Below, piece by piece: positions 1 through 12,704 of a stretch of DNA of 64,000 nucleotides. How positions within the stretch are numbered: position 1 is the stretch's first letter; the number at the start of each line of letters is the position of its first letter. The position numbers and the translations under genes are program-made. Source of the stretch: Xyrauchen texanus (lineage: Eukaryota; Chordata; Actinopteri; Cypriniformes; Catostomidae); assembly GCF_025860055.1 (NCBI RefSeq), contig NC_068287.1:37209572-37273571 (forward strand), read 5' to 3'. The notes below the pieces were generated by a model. That model did not search any database. It saw nothing but the letters and a program-made list of their open reading frames with translations, and had not been told where the DNA came from.

Positions 1-1
1 A

Positions 2-3000
2 TTCAAGAAGCTTGTCTACTTATTCGTGATGGACCCTTTTGTGGATCTGGGCATCACCATCTGCGTTGTGCTCAACATGTTGTTCTTTGCAATGGAGCAC
101 TATCCAATGACTGAAGAGTTTGAAAACATTTTAAGTGTGGGAAACCTGGTAAAGCATTTTACAAAGTTTTATGTAGTACAATCAATGTTAACTTGAACCA
201 TCAAAGTGTATATTAGACTAAAACTTAATGGTATAGACATGTTTTGCCATTGTCCAGAACTTGATTGCTTATGATGTGTTATTTTCCCTGCAGGTATTCA
301 CATGTATCTTCACAGCAGAGATGATCCTAAAACTTATAGCATTGGACCCATATTATTACTTCCAGGATGGCTGGAACATATTCGACAGCATAATTGTGAC
401 CTTGAGTCTGTTGGAGTTGTACTTAGCCAATGTTGAGGGCTTTGGTGTGGTAAGGTTCTTCCATCCGGTAGGTAAAACTTCATTAGGCACTTTCCACCAT
501 TGGGCGAACAGTTACCATTGCTGAATGGTACCGGGCTCATTGACATGGTTTATTTGTCCATTGTGGTGCTACATTATCGGCATAGATTATACTGGTTGGC
601 CACTGAAAAGTGATCAGTTGTGATCAATTTGTTCAAATGGAAATGCTACTTGAACCATTACCCAATGACCTCAGAACTGCAAAGCCAATGGTGGACAAAT
701 GCCTAATTAGGTGAATTTACTGCTTTTTACAGGTGGTACCTGAAATCTGATTTTAGTGTTAAAACGTTCAACTCAAATCATGGCTCTGTTTTGTTGCAGC
801 TTCGTGTGTTTAAGCTGGCAAAGTTCTGGCCCACTTTTAACATGCTGATAAAGATCATCAGAAATTCTGTGGGTGCCCTTGGCAACCTGACCCTCGTCCT
901 GGCCATTATTGTCTTTTTCTTCGCTGTGGTGGGCATGCAGCTTTTCGGAAAGAGCTACAAAGACGGTGTGTGTAAGATCTCGTATGACTGCCAGCTGCCT
1001 CGCTGGCACATGGCAGATTTCTTTCACTCATTCCTCATCATCTTTCGTGTCTTGTGTGGGGAATGGATTGAAACTATGTGGGACTGCATGGCTGTGGCTG
1101 GCCAAGGCATGTGCATCGTCTTCTTCATGATGGTCATGGTTATTGGAAACCTGGTGGTAAGTGGGTTAACACCACAACTGACTACTTGCACTGAGTCTCA
1201 TGACGTACTTCCTCTTTCAAATAGTGCGGCCCGCTAGTTTCCAGCTAAATGTGTTTAAATGTGCTGTAGTGGCCTAGTTCCAGAATCGCCACTTAAAAGG
1301 AATGATCGAAAGAGTATTTTAAAATATGGATCTTTTAAGTGATAGCAGAAGAAATATTCTGAACATTACCATGTACAGCTTCTTCAAAATTCATTGGAAG
1401 AACAGTTTTCAGAGCTTTAATTCAGACCGAGCTGATCTGAGAAAGCAATGGCATGTATATACTCCAATCCAAGCACATTTCACTGTTTCTCCTCACATAG
1501 ATGTCTGTACCAGACATTTAATCACAGATCAGCTGGAAACACAAATGACAAAATATGGAATGAATCTAAGGGTGTCAGCACCAGTGGCGCTCTTTGAATT
1601 AAACAACTACGTGGGAGAGAGACGCGATGAATGCATGCATCTACCTGTTTTTATTAAATGTATTTTTTTATCCTAATAAAAATCAAATGATAAAAAAAAG
1701 CCTAGGCACAGCACTACGAATGCAATTGAACAAAGATACGTATATTGAGATGCATTTTTACAAGTTGCATCTGAAAAATGTGCTGCCTATCTCCTTTACA
1801 CTGCATCTACATATACCGATCAGCCACAACAATAAAACCGCATGCCAAATTTTGTGCTGGTCCACCTCGTGCTGCCAAAACAGCGCCAACCTGCCTCTCA
1901 GAATAGCATTCTGAGATGCTATTCTTCTCACCTCAATTGTACAGAGCTTTTATCTGAGTTACCGTAGACTTTGTCATTTCAAACCTGTCTGGCCATTCTC
2001 TGCTGAACTCTCTCATCATTTCTGTCCACAGAACTGCCGCTCACTGGATGTTGCAGTTACAGAAATACTCAAACCAGCCCGTATTGTACCAACAATCATC
2101 CATGTGATTATCTAATCAGCCAATCATGTGGTAGCAGTGCAGTGCATAAAATCATATATGGGTCAGGAGCTTCAGTTAATGTTCACATCAACCATCAGAA
2201 TGGGGAAAAATGTGGACCGTGGCATGGTTGTTGGTGCCAGATGGGCTGGTTTGAATATTTTTGTTACTGCTGATCTCCTGGGATTTTCACACACAACAGT
2301 CTCTAGAATTTATTAAGAATGGTGCCAAAAACTAAAAAACATCCAGTGAGCGGCAGTTCTGTGGATGGAAATTCCTTGTTGATGAGAGTGGTCAACAGAG
2401 AATGGCCAAACTGATTTGAAATTACAAAGTCTACAGTAACTCAGATTGCCGCTCTGTACAATTGTGGTGAGAAGAATATCATCTCAAAATGCTATTTTGA
2501 GATGTGGGTTGGCGCTGTTTTGACGGCACAAGGGGGATCTACACAATATTAGCAATTTTTAATGTTGTGGCTGATTGGTGTATAGAACAAACCACATTTC
2601 AAATCTTGATAATTCTCTCAGAAACTTTGAATTGTTGGAGAAGTCTTTTCAAGATAAATAAACTGTGGCACTTGCCACATGCTTGGCAATGTTCCCTGTG
2701 AATTTCTAAATAATTCCCTGTGAATTCTCCGCAAGCCTAGACAGATGATGCTTGGGATGCTTGAGAGGGTGGATCTGTCAGATATGCAACGTCAAATTGC
2801 GTATATCAAGACCATGCAATCCTCTCACTAGAGGTTAATTTTACTTAATATATATATACAAGAATCAAACAGCCACTGACTATAAATGTTGGCAGTTGGA
2901 TTTATGTTACAGTTATTCAGAGACCAAAGAGGAAATGGCTTATGTAAAGAAACAAAAGCGACAAGCCAAGAGCCAACACATGCATTGGCTTTTGTTTTGG

Positions 3001-4197
3001 ATCCCTAGAGGTCTGGATTGCAAAAAAAGAATGATATATATTAGCAGGCATATTTCATGCAATGGGTTCTATTTTCAGGTGTTAGGCGCTAGCTAGCGAT
3101 TGTGGCAGGGTGGAGGGCGGGGCCGGGTTGTGATTATACACACCTGGTCCCTTATCAGGCTAATTAAGCCTCCGAGAGGGATAAAGGCCAATGGCAGACG
3201 GTAGTGTGACAAGAGAGAGATCGTTTATGGACATGTCCGTCGTGTGTGTTTGTTTCAGTTTATCATTAAAATATAATTTATATTGTCAAGCCGGTTCTCG
3301 CCTCCTCCTTTCCATTGAACTACGTTACAACGATGCTCATCATTTAGGTCTTTATTGAGAGTTGGATGTAAGTTCTTGGCTCCAAGGGACAATCCTGAGA
3401 TTACTTGAAGAGCAAAGTGTGATGTTTCAAATACCTATGTGTAATAAATACCATAAACAGAGAACTAAAACAATCAACCACCTATAGAAAAAAACTTTGA
3501 ACTACAGTACGTTAGCAGAAATTGTGGTATAATCACAGTACTACTGTAAAAACAGAGTTACACATGGTATTTTTAAGCTTAGGTATTGCAGTACTACTAT
3601 GGCACCAGTATAACTCTAGACATTATAGAGTTTAGGATGTGTTTTCAACTTTGCACTAGTAACAACACTGTTTTTTCTTGTTCTTTTCCTGTACAGGTTT
3701 TGAATCTATTCTTGGCTTTGCTACTCAGCTCCTTCAGTGGGAACAACCTGTCAGCTTCTGACGATAAGAGCGAAAACAATCTGCAGATTGCCATTTCTAG
3801 AATTACACGAGGCATTGTCTGGGTAAAGGCCTTCATTACCAGACATGCAAGACAGCAGCTAGGTCTGAAGCCAAAGGAAGAATCCAAGAAAATTAACAAA
3901 GGGGGCAATAACATTAACCTGAAAATGGTGGATGGGCGGGATGACAAGGGCCACCCTGGTGGGGCTGTCTTGAATTCCAATATGACAGTTATCAAAGTCC
4001 CTATAGTCAATGGTGAATCTGATGATGATGCTGACAGCACTACTGAGTATGAAGACAAAGAGGCTATCGATAGTAATAAAAAAGTGAGTATACCTCAGAT
4101 CCCTCACCTCTCCACCCCTGCTTGCTTGAGGTGGAATCATCTGGTGATAACTTGATAAGCAGACATAAACTACGATGGAACTCATTTACCAAATATA

Positions 4198-4238
<41 letters not shown>

Positions 4239-6129
4239 TAATTTATATAGGAATTACAGATGTGAATACATAATTCGCTCATAAAATAACATCGAATAGC
4301 ATCTGAAATCTTGTTTTGGTTATTCTGAAATGTCGGACACAAAGAAAATGTTTTGTCAAAATGTTTGGCTACTATTACCCGCCAGAACTAAATGACACGC
4401 TTTCTCTCCCAAACATAAGGCCTCTGCCATGTAATGCTAGCAAACATGAAGTTCATCAGAATTTATATGCGTGCTCTAAACTACAAGTAATTCATTACAT
4501 TTGATAAAAGAGCAGCAATGGCTTCAGACTTCCATTTACGTTCCTATTTTGCTCCAGTGTTCCCATTAGTGACGGTTTTGTTCTTTTAAAGATATAGTTC
4601 ACTCAAAAATGAAAATTCTCTCATCATTTACTCACCCTCATGCCATCCCAGATGTGTATGATTTACTTTCTTTGGCTGAAACCAAACAAAGATTTTTAGA
4701 AGAATACTTAAACTCTGTAGGTCTATATAATGCAAGTGAATGGTGGCCAGAAGTTTGAAGGTCCAAAAAGCACATAAAGGTAATCAATACAGTATTACTC
4801 CAGTGGTTATATCCATGTCTTTAGAAGTGATATGATAGGTGTGGGTGAGAAACAGATCAATATTTAAGTCCTTTTTTACTATAAATCTTCACTTTCACAT
4901 TCTTCTTGTTTTAGTCGTATCACATTCTTATTGCATATCAGCACCTAATGGGATGGAACGAAAATGTATAGCAAAAAAATGGCTTAAATATTTATCTTTT
5001 TCTCACCCACACCTATCATATTACTTCTGAAGACATAGATTTAACCACTGGAGTAATAATGTATGGATTACCTTTATGTGCTTTTTGGACTTTCAAACTT
5101 CTGGCCACCATTCTCTTGCATATAGTATAGTAACTCTTATGTCTTTGATAGAAATCGCTTACATCATCGAGGGTCAGACTATCTTACAATTTGACCCAAA
5201 CCATGTTGCAGTTCCAAATAAATTTAGCAGCTAAAGCCTACATTTTACAAATTTACAGCACTTAGCGAGTGCTACTTTTGGACCATAACTATTACACACA
5301 GAATCTCCTCTGTGTGAACAGTGAATGATACCATTCTGTGCAGGCACATTGCTAGACATAAAACTCTACTGGGGTACAGGCCCCCATTACTCATATCACT
5401 TTTCTTTTCTTTCTTGAAAGCCTGCTGCGTGCAAGAAGTGCGCAACACGATACACTATACAAACTTCCCTTGCTTAACCTACTATTCCTAGACTGCAACA
5501 AGTACTGGGAAAGATAAACATGTAGAGACATTAATCCTTATGAAATTATTTTAGTATCTTCAACATAATGTACATGAACATTCTCAACATGTTTTACGGC
5601 ATAAAATGCATACACTGTATATGCAAATAACAAAACTGGAGAGAACTTTCTTGCACATTTGCATAATATTCTTCTATATTACACATTACTCATCAGGAAA
5701 ACCTCTGTCAAGTAAGTCTATGGAATTGCTTTATCCAACGTCAGGCAAAACGGCCTCAGACGAAACGGCTTGAGACAAAAGGGCTCAGAATGAGAAGAAT
5801 TGGTCGCTAGGCAGAGTTGGTAGCTAAACTGGCTGATTTTGGTTGCTAGCTTGCAAAACTAGCTGAGCTATCTCTAACTTTATAAATGCAGAAGTGTTGT
5901 TTCTATAAATTAATAACTTTTAATAATAAGAGTGTAAATGCCAACATCATATATCATGCAAAACATGAGCACATTGTTGTCATTAAATGAGTCTGCTTTT
6001 TTATTCCAACCATTACTCCTGATCGGAAGCTTCCGTAAATATTTAGTTCATACATAGGGTTACATTCTACCTAAGTTTAATGGTGCAACACTCAAATATT
6101 TAGTAGTGCGTAAGCTGGTGCATCCGGAC

Positions 6130-6163
<34 letters not shown>

Positions 6164-9100
6164 CTGTGTGTGCTGCAGTGGCTTTGGTTATAGCAAGTGC
6201 ACAGGCGTGCGTTGCACGGATACGGATTTCTGCGTGCATGCATCAGATGCACGTGCCCCAGTAAAAGGGGTCTAGTGACGCCTCTGATTCTGTGTGCAGC
6301 TTTGTGTCTCCCTAAAGATGTTAGCTCCAGCACATCTTACTAATGAACTTGAATTATTTCTGAGATAATTTATTTTTCCAGAAACTATTCCAGATTCCAG
6401 AAAATATTGTTGAAAAAGATTCCACCATCCCTGAGGACTGCTATACAGAAAGTGAGACTGACATTTGATCAATGACTTGTTTATACAGTAGTTTTGAATT
6501 TCAAGGAAATAAGTTTCAGAATTTTATCCCCATTATACTAAACCGTTTTGTTTGCACGTGTTTCCAGATTGCATGAGGCAATGTCCTTGCTTGGATGTTG
6601 ACATTACCAAAGGTATAGGAAAGGCATGGTGGAACTTTCGTAAAGCCTGCTTTGCTATTGTGGAACACAGCTACTTTGAAACCTTTATCACCTTCATGAT
6701 CCTCCTTAGCAGTGGCGCTTTGGTGAGTATGTCAATAAGCCATTTATACTCAAATAACTAAGAATCCCCATTTACGCATATAATATTTTTATCAGGCATT
6801 TGAGGACATATACATTGATCAACGAAGAATGATTAAAATCATCCTTGAATATGCGGATCAGGTCTTCACCTATGTGTTTGTTATTGAGATGATTTTGAAA
6901 TGGGTGGCCTATGGCTATAAGGTGTATTTCACAAATGCATGGTGTTGGCTGGACTTTCTCATTGTTGATGTAAGTACTAGTTGCAAATCAATTTGATGAT
7001 ATTATTTAATAAACCTTAAATGGACTATCAATACATATGCTAATGGAATAATAATATTTGTTTCTGCAGGTGTCTTTGATCAACTTGACAGCAAATATGT
7101 TAGGCTTCTCTGACCTGGGGGCCATTACATTTCTCAGAAGTTTGAGAGCTCTGAGACCTCTTAGGGCTCTCTCCAGATTTGAAGGAATGAGGGTAAGTAT
7201 GTGTACAAGTAAATCACTAAGACTGAATTGTGCCTGGTATTTACATGCACTGCCTCTGCTGGTTTAGCACCCAATTCATTAGTAATTCAAGTAATTATTC
7301 AAATCAGAAAACGGCATAAATTCACCCACAAAACCTGTGGTAACTAAAATTTGCACGCTGCAATTCCAATCTAGTGGGTCATTTCTGACTGATCATTATT
7401 TGAAGAATTACTATTGCCATAATCTATATAAAATGTACACAAACTTCGCTTTTGAATAAAATTAAGTTTACTGTCTGCTTTCCTCAGGCAGTAATAACAC
7501 GATGTTAATTGTGCCATATTGTAAATGAAGTGCTTCCTTTAATGAGCCTAATGTACATAGAAAGGAGGTGTGAAATAACATTGATTGAATTACACTCAGT
7601 GCTATTTCAGTGCTGATTGTGCTTGCTTAAACTAGAATGCGGGTGGTTAGTGAATAATACAAAAGGTTTTTGCACTGAAATATCAAGCACAATTGGAGCA
7701 ACTGTTTACTGAATTTGCCCCATTGAGTTTTCTGCTGTCACTCTCACCTTTAAATAATGTCTTAACTAATAATATTAGTACTCCTTATCCTTAAAAAAAT
7801 GTAATGTCCAATTTATTATGTATTCTTGAACTTACTACAATCTTAACATTTAAAAATTAAAAAGGTTGTCTTAAAGGTTGACAGTCCAACCAAGCTAAGA
7901 GTTAAAGTTGCAAGATCAAGTTCCAGGTACTTATGCTGTCAATATGCACAGGTGGTGGTAAAAGCCCTGGTGGGGGCCATCCCTTCTATCTTCAACGTCC
8001 TCTTGGTGTGCCTTATGTTATGGCTCTTCTTCAGCATCATGGGAGTGGGTATGTTTGCTGGAACGTTCTTCCACTGCTTCAACACAACATCCAAAGAGAT
8101 GTTCCTTCGCTCTGAGGTCAACAATAAGACTCAATGCATTGAGCTCATAGAGGCTGGTTATGTGGATGTGCGATGGATGAATATGAAGGTCAACTTTGAC
8201 AATGTAGGCATGGGCTTCCTCTCCTTACTGCAAGTGGTAAGCATTAATGCCTGCAGTTATATATACCCAAAGGAAATAAATGTGTACACCAATAAATTAC
8301 ACAGCTGAGCTGCAAATCGATTTTTTAAAATGTGCTTTAATTGGTTTCCAGGCAACTTTTAAAGGATGGATGACCATCATGTATAGTGCTGTGGATTCCC
8401 AAAATGTAATATAATTTTTAATCATTACGGTTTTCACCATAAAAGAGTTTTGGTCTTCACGTTGAATCTTAACAAGTGTTTTTGTTCCGAATAGATTGAA
8501 GTACAGCCGGAGTATGAGGCAAACATCTATATGTACCTTTTCTTTGTTATTTTCATTATCTTTGGCTCCTTCGTCCCCCTAAACCTATTTATTGGTGTCA
8601 TCATTGATCATTTCAACCAACAGAAAGCAAAGATAAGTATCAGCTATAGATCTTCTACACCAGTCGCAACACTAAACTATTTTCTGCCTTGGAATCATGG
8701 TCTCTGTCTCTATACTTAGGAGGTACTGACATCTTCATGACAGAGCAGCAGAAAAAGTACTACAATGCCATGAAGAAACTTGGCTCCATGAAGCCACAGA
8801 AACCTATTCCAAGGCCTGTGGTAAGAAATTAGATCTATTTTCTCAGTTTAATTCTTAAAAATGTAACTTTATTCCTCAATAGTCTCTAGACTGATCTATA
8901 ATTATATTACTAACTGCCATTCTCCTTCTTTTAATGATCTTCTCTGAAATATGCTTCCTGATTATATCTGATGTTTGAAGAACTGCTTTCAAGGCCTTTT
9001 ATTTGACCTGGTCAACAAGCCGTTCTTTGACATCTTCATTATGGTGCTGATCTGCCTGAACATGGTGACCATGATGGTGGAGACAGATGACCAGAGTGCA

Positions 9101-11259
9101 GAAAAAGAAGTAGTTCTGTATCTTATCAATCTGGTCTTCATAGTGCTTTACGTTGTGGAGTGCGTTCTGAAGCTCATCGCCCTTCGACATCACTACTTCT
9201 CCTCTGGGTTGAACATATTGGATTTTGTTGTGGTCATTCTTTCAGTTGTAGGTAAGCACTCCTATAGAGCATGAGAGTCTTTTCTCCCAAGAGAAGCTGA
9301 TTAATAACAGAAACTTGCAAACCTTTAAAGACTGATTTACCTTGAGGTCTGAGGTTGTTAATTGATAGTATGTGCTTCTGTTGACGCCATCAACATTATT
9401 ATTATTATTATCGTTATTTCAACTTAACGTAAAAAGAAAATGTTTATTAGTGGAATTTCTAGTGAAGAACTACACTACTCATAATCCTTTAGAGAAACAT
9501 CCATCAGTTAAAGAATCACACCAAATCATTTGCGTCGAATGAACACAGCAGTGACCGCCCACTCCCGTGAAACACTAGGAATGACACAATCGAGTCTTCC
9601 TACACTCTCAAACTGCTTGTATATTTGTAAATATCTGAAAATATTCATTACAATTAGATTATTTTCAATGTTTCATGAGATTGTGGTTCATTCCCTCATG
9701 AAAGACATTAAGTACGCAGTCTTGTACCTTTGTCTTTTTGTCTGATTTTCAAATAGAGTTTGCTTCAAATCAAAGTTTATAATGTTGTGATTCATCTCTG
9801 AGCTCATGGCTCATTAGTTTATGGTTTAGAATTCTTTATGTGGGATTTTTTTAAATCCCTGAGAGAAGAATCATTGGAAGAAATACTTCCGACGGCTTAA
9901 AAAGTGGGTGGGCATTGTTGCACTGTATTGTCAACACTCTATTGTCAGCTTTATTAATAGTAATCTCATGTAAACATACACAAAATTTATGTAGTATAAA
10001 AATGTAATACAATTCCCCTTTTCACAGGTCTTTATCTGGCAGACCTTGTTGAGAAGTACTTTGTCTCACCTACCCTTTTTCGTGTCATCAGACTGGCCAG
10101 AATTGGCCGTGTTCTGCGGCTCATTCGAGGCACGAAAGGTATCAGAACATTACTGTTTGCGCTAATGATGTCACTTCCTGCCCTCTTTAACATTGGCCTG
10201 ATTCTTTTCTTAATAATGTTCATTTTTTCAATACTTGGCATGTCCAACTTTGCATATGTAAAGAAAGAAGCGGGAATTGATGACATGTACAATTTTGAGA
10301 CTTTTGGGAGCAGTATAATATGCATGTTCATGATCACAACGACTGCTGGTTGGGATGGACTTTTGTTACCTATTCTCAATAGCCCCCCAGACTGTGACCC
10401 AACTAAAGAGAACCCAGGCTCAATGGTCAGAGGCGACTGTGTGAGCCCTGCAGTCGGAATTGTCTTCTTCTGCAGCTACATTGTTATAACTTTCCTCCTT
10501 TTGGTCAATATGTACATAGCCATTATTCTTGAGAACTTCAACGTAGCAACAGAGGAGAGCAGTGATCTCTTGTGCGAGGATGACTTTGAGATGTTCTATG
10601 AAACCTGGGAAAAGTTTGACCCTGATGCCTCTCAGTTTATAGATTACAGTATGTTGTCCGAATTCTGTGACACATTGAAAGAGCCACTGAGAATCCCAAA
10701 ACCAAACACACTTAATTTGATCAAAATGGACCTTCCAATAGTTTCTGGAGATAAAATCCACTGTCTGGATATTCTTTTAGCCCTAACTAAAGAGGTTCTT
10801 GGAGATTCTGGGCAGATGGATAGAATAAAAGCAACAATGGAGGAGAAATTCATGTCAAACAACCATTCAAAAGCTTCACATGAGCCAATTACTAGCACTC
10901 TTAGACATAACCAAGAGGAGGTGGCCACTTCAATTATTCAAAGAGCATACCGCAAGCACTTGCTTAAACGCACCATCAAACATGCCTCATATATCTACAG
11001 AGAGAAGACAGACTCAAAGAGAAAAGATGAGGAGGTTCCAGAGAATGTGGGGATGATAGCTAAGATAATGAGCCGTTTCTATGGAGATCAGGCCATTGAG
11101 GATGACAACGACAAAGCTTCAGCTTTTTCTTTCCCTCCACAAGAGAAAAACCAGCCCAGGGGATGTAGTCCAGTGGTCAAGGATCAGAGTGAAATAATCT
11201 TGCACTCTGCCCCAATTCCCAACCCTGACTCCTCAACCAATATGGAGTCCATTGTGTAG
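2..11259 (+). CDS. scn4a: Voltage-gated sodium channel alpha subunit, scn4a family, 3' half (5' partial)
   Basis: Pore-forming subunit of the plasma-membrane Na+ channel that drives muscle action potentials. Exons: 2-148, 294-467, 800-1156, 3697-4083, 6382-6451, 6568-6722, 6796-6969, 7070-7192, 7952-8236, 8352-8405, 8495-8636, 8720-8820, 8981-9251, 10028-11259; all phases join and no frame is broken. Visible: domain II S1-S6 with filter CGEWIE, a short II-III linker, domain III with filter Lys in FKGWM, the fast-inactivation motif DIFMTEQQ, domain IV with S4 RVIRLARIGRVLRLIRG and filter TAGWD, then a C-terminal EF-hand/IQ region (IIQRAYRKHLLKR). E, K and A of the DEKA filter are present; domain I lies outside the window. 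The gh1 neighbour argues for scn4a, but aa versus ab is not resolved. Domain II and III sensors carry unusual changes (see findings). Introns hold repeats only. Confidence 0.93.
1811..2583. mobile_element. Fold-back Tc1-like transposon remnant in sodium channel intron
   Basis: The first ~290 bp are the reverse complement of the last ~350 bp, so the element is a long imperfect palindrome around a short spacer. Ends are near-inverted copies (ATCAGCCACAAC at the left, GTTGTGGCTGATTGG at the right). The plus-strand piece 2128-2313 encodes a helix-turn-helix stretch with LLGFSHTTVSRIY, typical of the N-terminal DNA-binding part of Tc1-like transposases, but is broken by stops afterwards. Related copies lie at 38437-39045, 39922-40036 and 48240-48722. 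Non-autonomous relic. Confidence 0.7.
3101..3330 (+). repeat. Solo LTR-like repeat, copy 1
   Basis: A 230 bp unit starting TGTGGCAGGG and ending GTTACAA, flanked by a 4-bp direct repeat CGAT (3097-3100 and 3331-3334) that looks like a target-site duplication. It contains a TATA-like GGATAAAGG and an ATTAAA polyadenylation-like signal in LTR order. A related copy lies in opposite orientation at 12464-12704. LTR identity is inferred from ends and internal signals; no coding part is present. Confidence 0.6.
4198..4234. repeat. (TA)n microsatellite
   Basis: Uninterrupted TA dinucleotide run in the sodium channel intron after the domain II-III linker exon. Confidence 0.95.
4586..5125. repeat. Palindromic MITE-like teleost repeat
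   Basis: Begins TTAAAGATATAGTTCACTC, the start of a common teleost short inverted-repeat element. Internally about 4735-4855 is the inverted complement of about 4993-5118 (for example GGTGGCCAGAAGTTTG against CAAACTTCTGGCCACC), so a transcript would fold into a hairpin of over 100 bp. No coding capacity. A related element lies at 28800-29549. Confidence 0.7.
6130..6161. repeat. (GT)n microsatellite
   Basis: Dinucleotide GT run in the same large sodium channel intron. Confidence 0.95.
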
Positions 11260-11622
11260 CATGTTCCACCCATGGTATAAAATGAAGATTTAGAATGCAC
11301 AGAATACTGAGACCCCTGTTCATCTTTAGAGTTAAATCTTGGCACACTTAGCCAGTATGAAAGAACTGTGATGGCAAAGAATTGCATTCAAAGTAACTGA
11401 TGCAATCGAAGTGTCAGTACTGCCCTTGAGAAGACAATCTCAAACTGTTTGTGAAATGTCACTGGAAACTATTGGGATGCAAGCCTAAAGCCCTACTACA
11501 GATATTAAAGTGGTGTCATTTTTTAAAAAGTTTGGATCTACTGAACCATAGAGAACACTAGAGAAGTGAATGATTTAATTAGAACTATACATCATTTTCT
11601 ATTGCTTACAGTCAGAAGATAA

Positions 11623-11625
<3 letters not shown>

Positions 11626-11697
<72 letters not shown>
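11626..11697. repeat. (AT)n microsatellite in 3' UTR
   Basis: Uninterrupted AT run of about 72 bp between the stop codon and the predicted polyadenylation signal, so probably transcribed. Confidence 0.95.
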
Positions 11698-11701
<4 letters not shown>

Positions 11702-11799
11702 AAATTGTAAGCACAACAATGATATGATTTTATTGCATTGAATATGACAATATTTGAGAGTACACTATTAGTAAACACTGCATAGTAAGCCTCAAGTCA

Positions 11800-11805
11800 A
11801 ATAAA
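11800..11805 (+). promoter_or_regulatory. Polyadenylation signal AATAAA (sodium channel gene)
   Basis: Canonical hexamer about 540 bases after the stop codon; the next candidate hexamers are more distant. Assignment is by position only. Confidence 0.5.
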
Positions 11806-12417
11806 AGTTAAAACTATAGGTTGCCAAAATAAAAAAAATTGTAAATATGTATTCTGTAATATTTAACTTTTTGCCTAACAAGCCTTTTTTGGGTTATAGG
11901 AAATATTGGAAATTGTTAATTCAAAGTATAAAGTCTGTGAAGTCCTCGGCTTACTTCTGTGGGTTGAATTCATTCATTTATTCATTTTTACTTTACTTTG
12001 TTGTCATTTAATATGAGCCAGATGGGGGGTTGTGCGATTTGCCTAGTATGTAGTGGTAAAGGAGGGTATAACTTTTAATTAAACGAATAAGGAAACGACA
12101 GTTCCAATGCCAATTGGCATATACATGAATATCCAAATATAAAAAAACTGAATATAAATAAACAAGAAATGCTGTTTATACAGAATATACAAAGAATAAC
12201 AGAATTTAAGCAACATGTAACAACATTTAAAATATGACTTTTGGAGGCTATATTTGTATTAATTTTTTGAATAAACTTACGTTTTCTTAAATGCTTGTTG
12301 TTACACTTAACTTTTCATTGAAACTGTGAGAATCTTGGTATTTTTGGAGATACATTTAATTTGATTAAACATATACTGCTAAACTACACAGAGTTTTATT
12401 AACCCCCCCAGTCATAC

Positions 12418-12704
12418 TGTGGCAGGGTGGAGGGCAGGGCCGGGTCGTGATCCTACACACCAATGTAAAGGGATCAATGCAAAGGAGGAGGCGAGAACTG
12501 GCTTGACAATGTAAATAATGGTTTAATGATAAACTTAAAAGACAACATACACACACACACATATGACGGACATGTCCGTAAACGATCTCTCTCTCCCGCA
12601 CGATCCTCTGCAGTCGACCTTTATCCCTCACGGAGGCTTGATTAGCCTAATACTGGACCGGGTGTGTAGGATCATGACCCGGCCCCGCCCGCCGCCCTGC
12701 CACA
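12418..12704 (-). repeat. LTR-like repeat, copy 2, with inverted end fragment
   Basis: Positions 12464-12704 are an inverted copy of the 3101-3330 repeat (241 bp, ends TGTAAAGGG and CCTGCCACA on this strand). The preceding 46 bp (12418-12463) repeat the start of the same unit in plus orientation, so the whole block has about 40 bp terminal inverted repeats. Either two abutting LTR pieces or a palindromic derivative. Confidence 0.6.

Larger units (their letters stand above)
11260..12417 (+). other. Sodium channel 3' UTR and adjacent AT-rich spacer
   Basis: No gene beyond the stop at 11257-11259. Contains a 72 bp (AT)n run at 11626-11697 and an AATAAA at 11800-11805, the first good polyadenylation signal after the stop, giving an estimated 3' UTR of about 560 bases. 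The rest to 12417 is AT-rich with nothing recognised. Confidence 0.6.

Noticed and set aside
1326..1914. Two intronic plus-strand frames of about 100 codons
   Set aside because: They lie within a sodium channel intron, cross a transposon end and match nothing.
6100..6333. Minus-strand frame over the (GT)n repeat
   Set aside because: The frame is produced by the microsatellite (Thr-His repeats).
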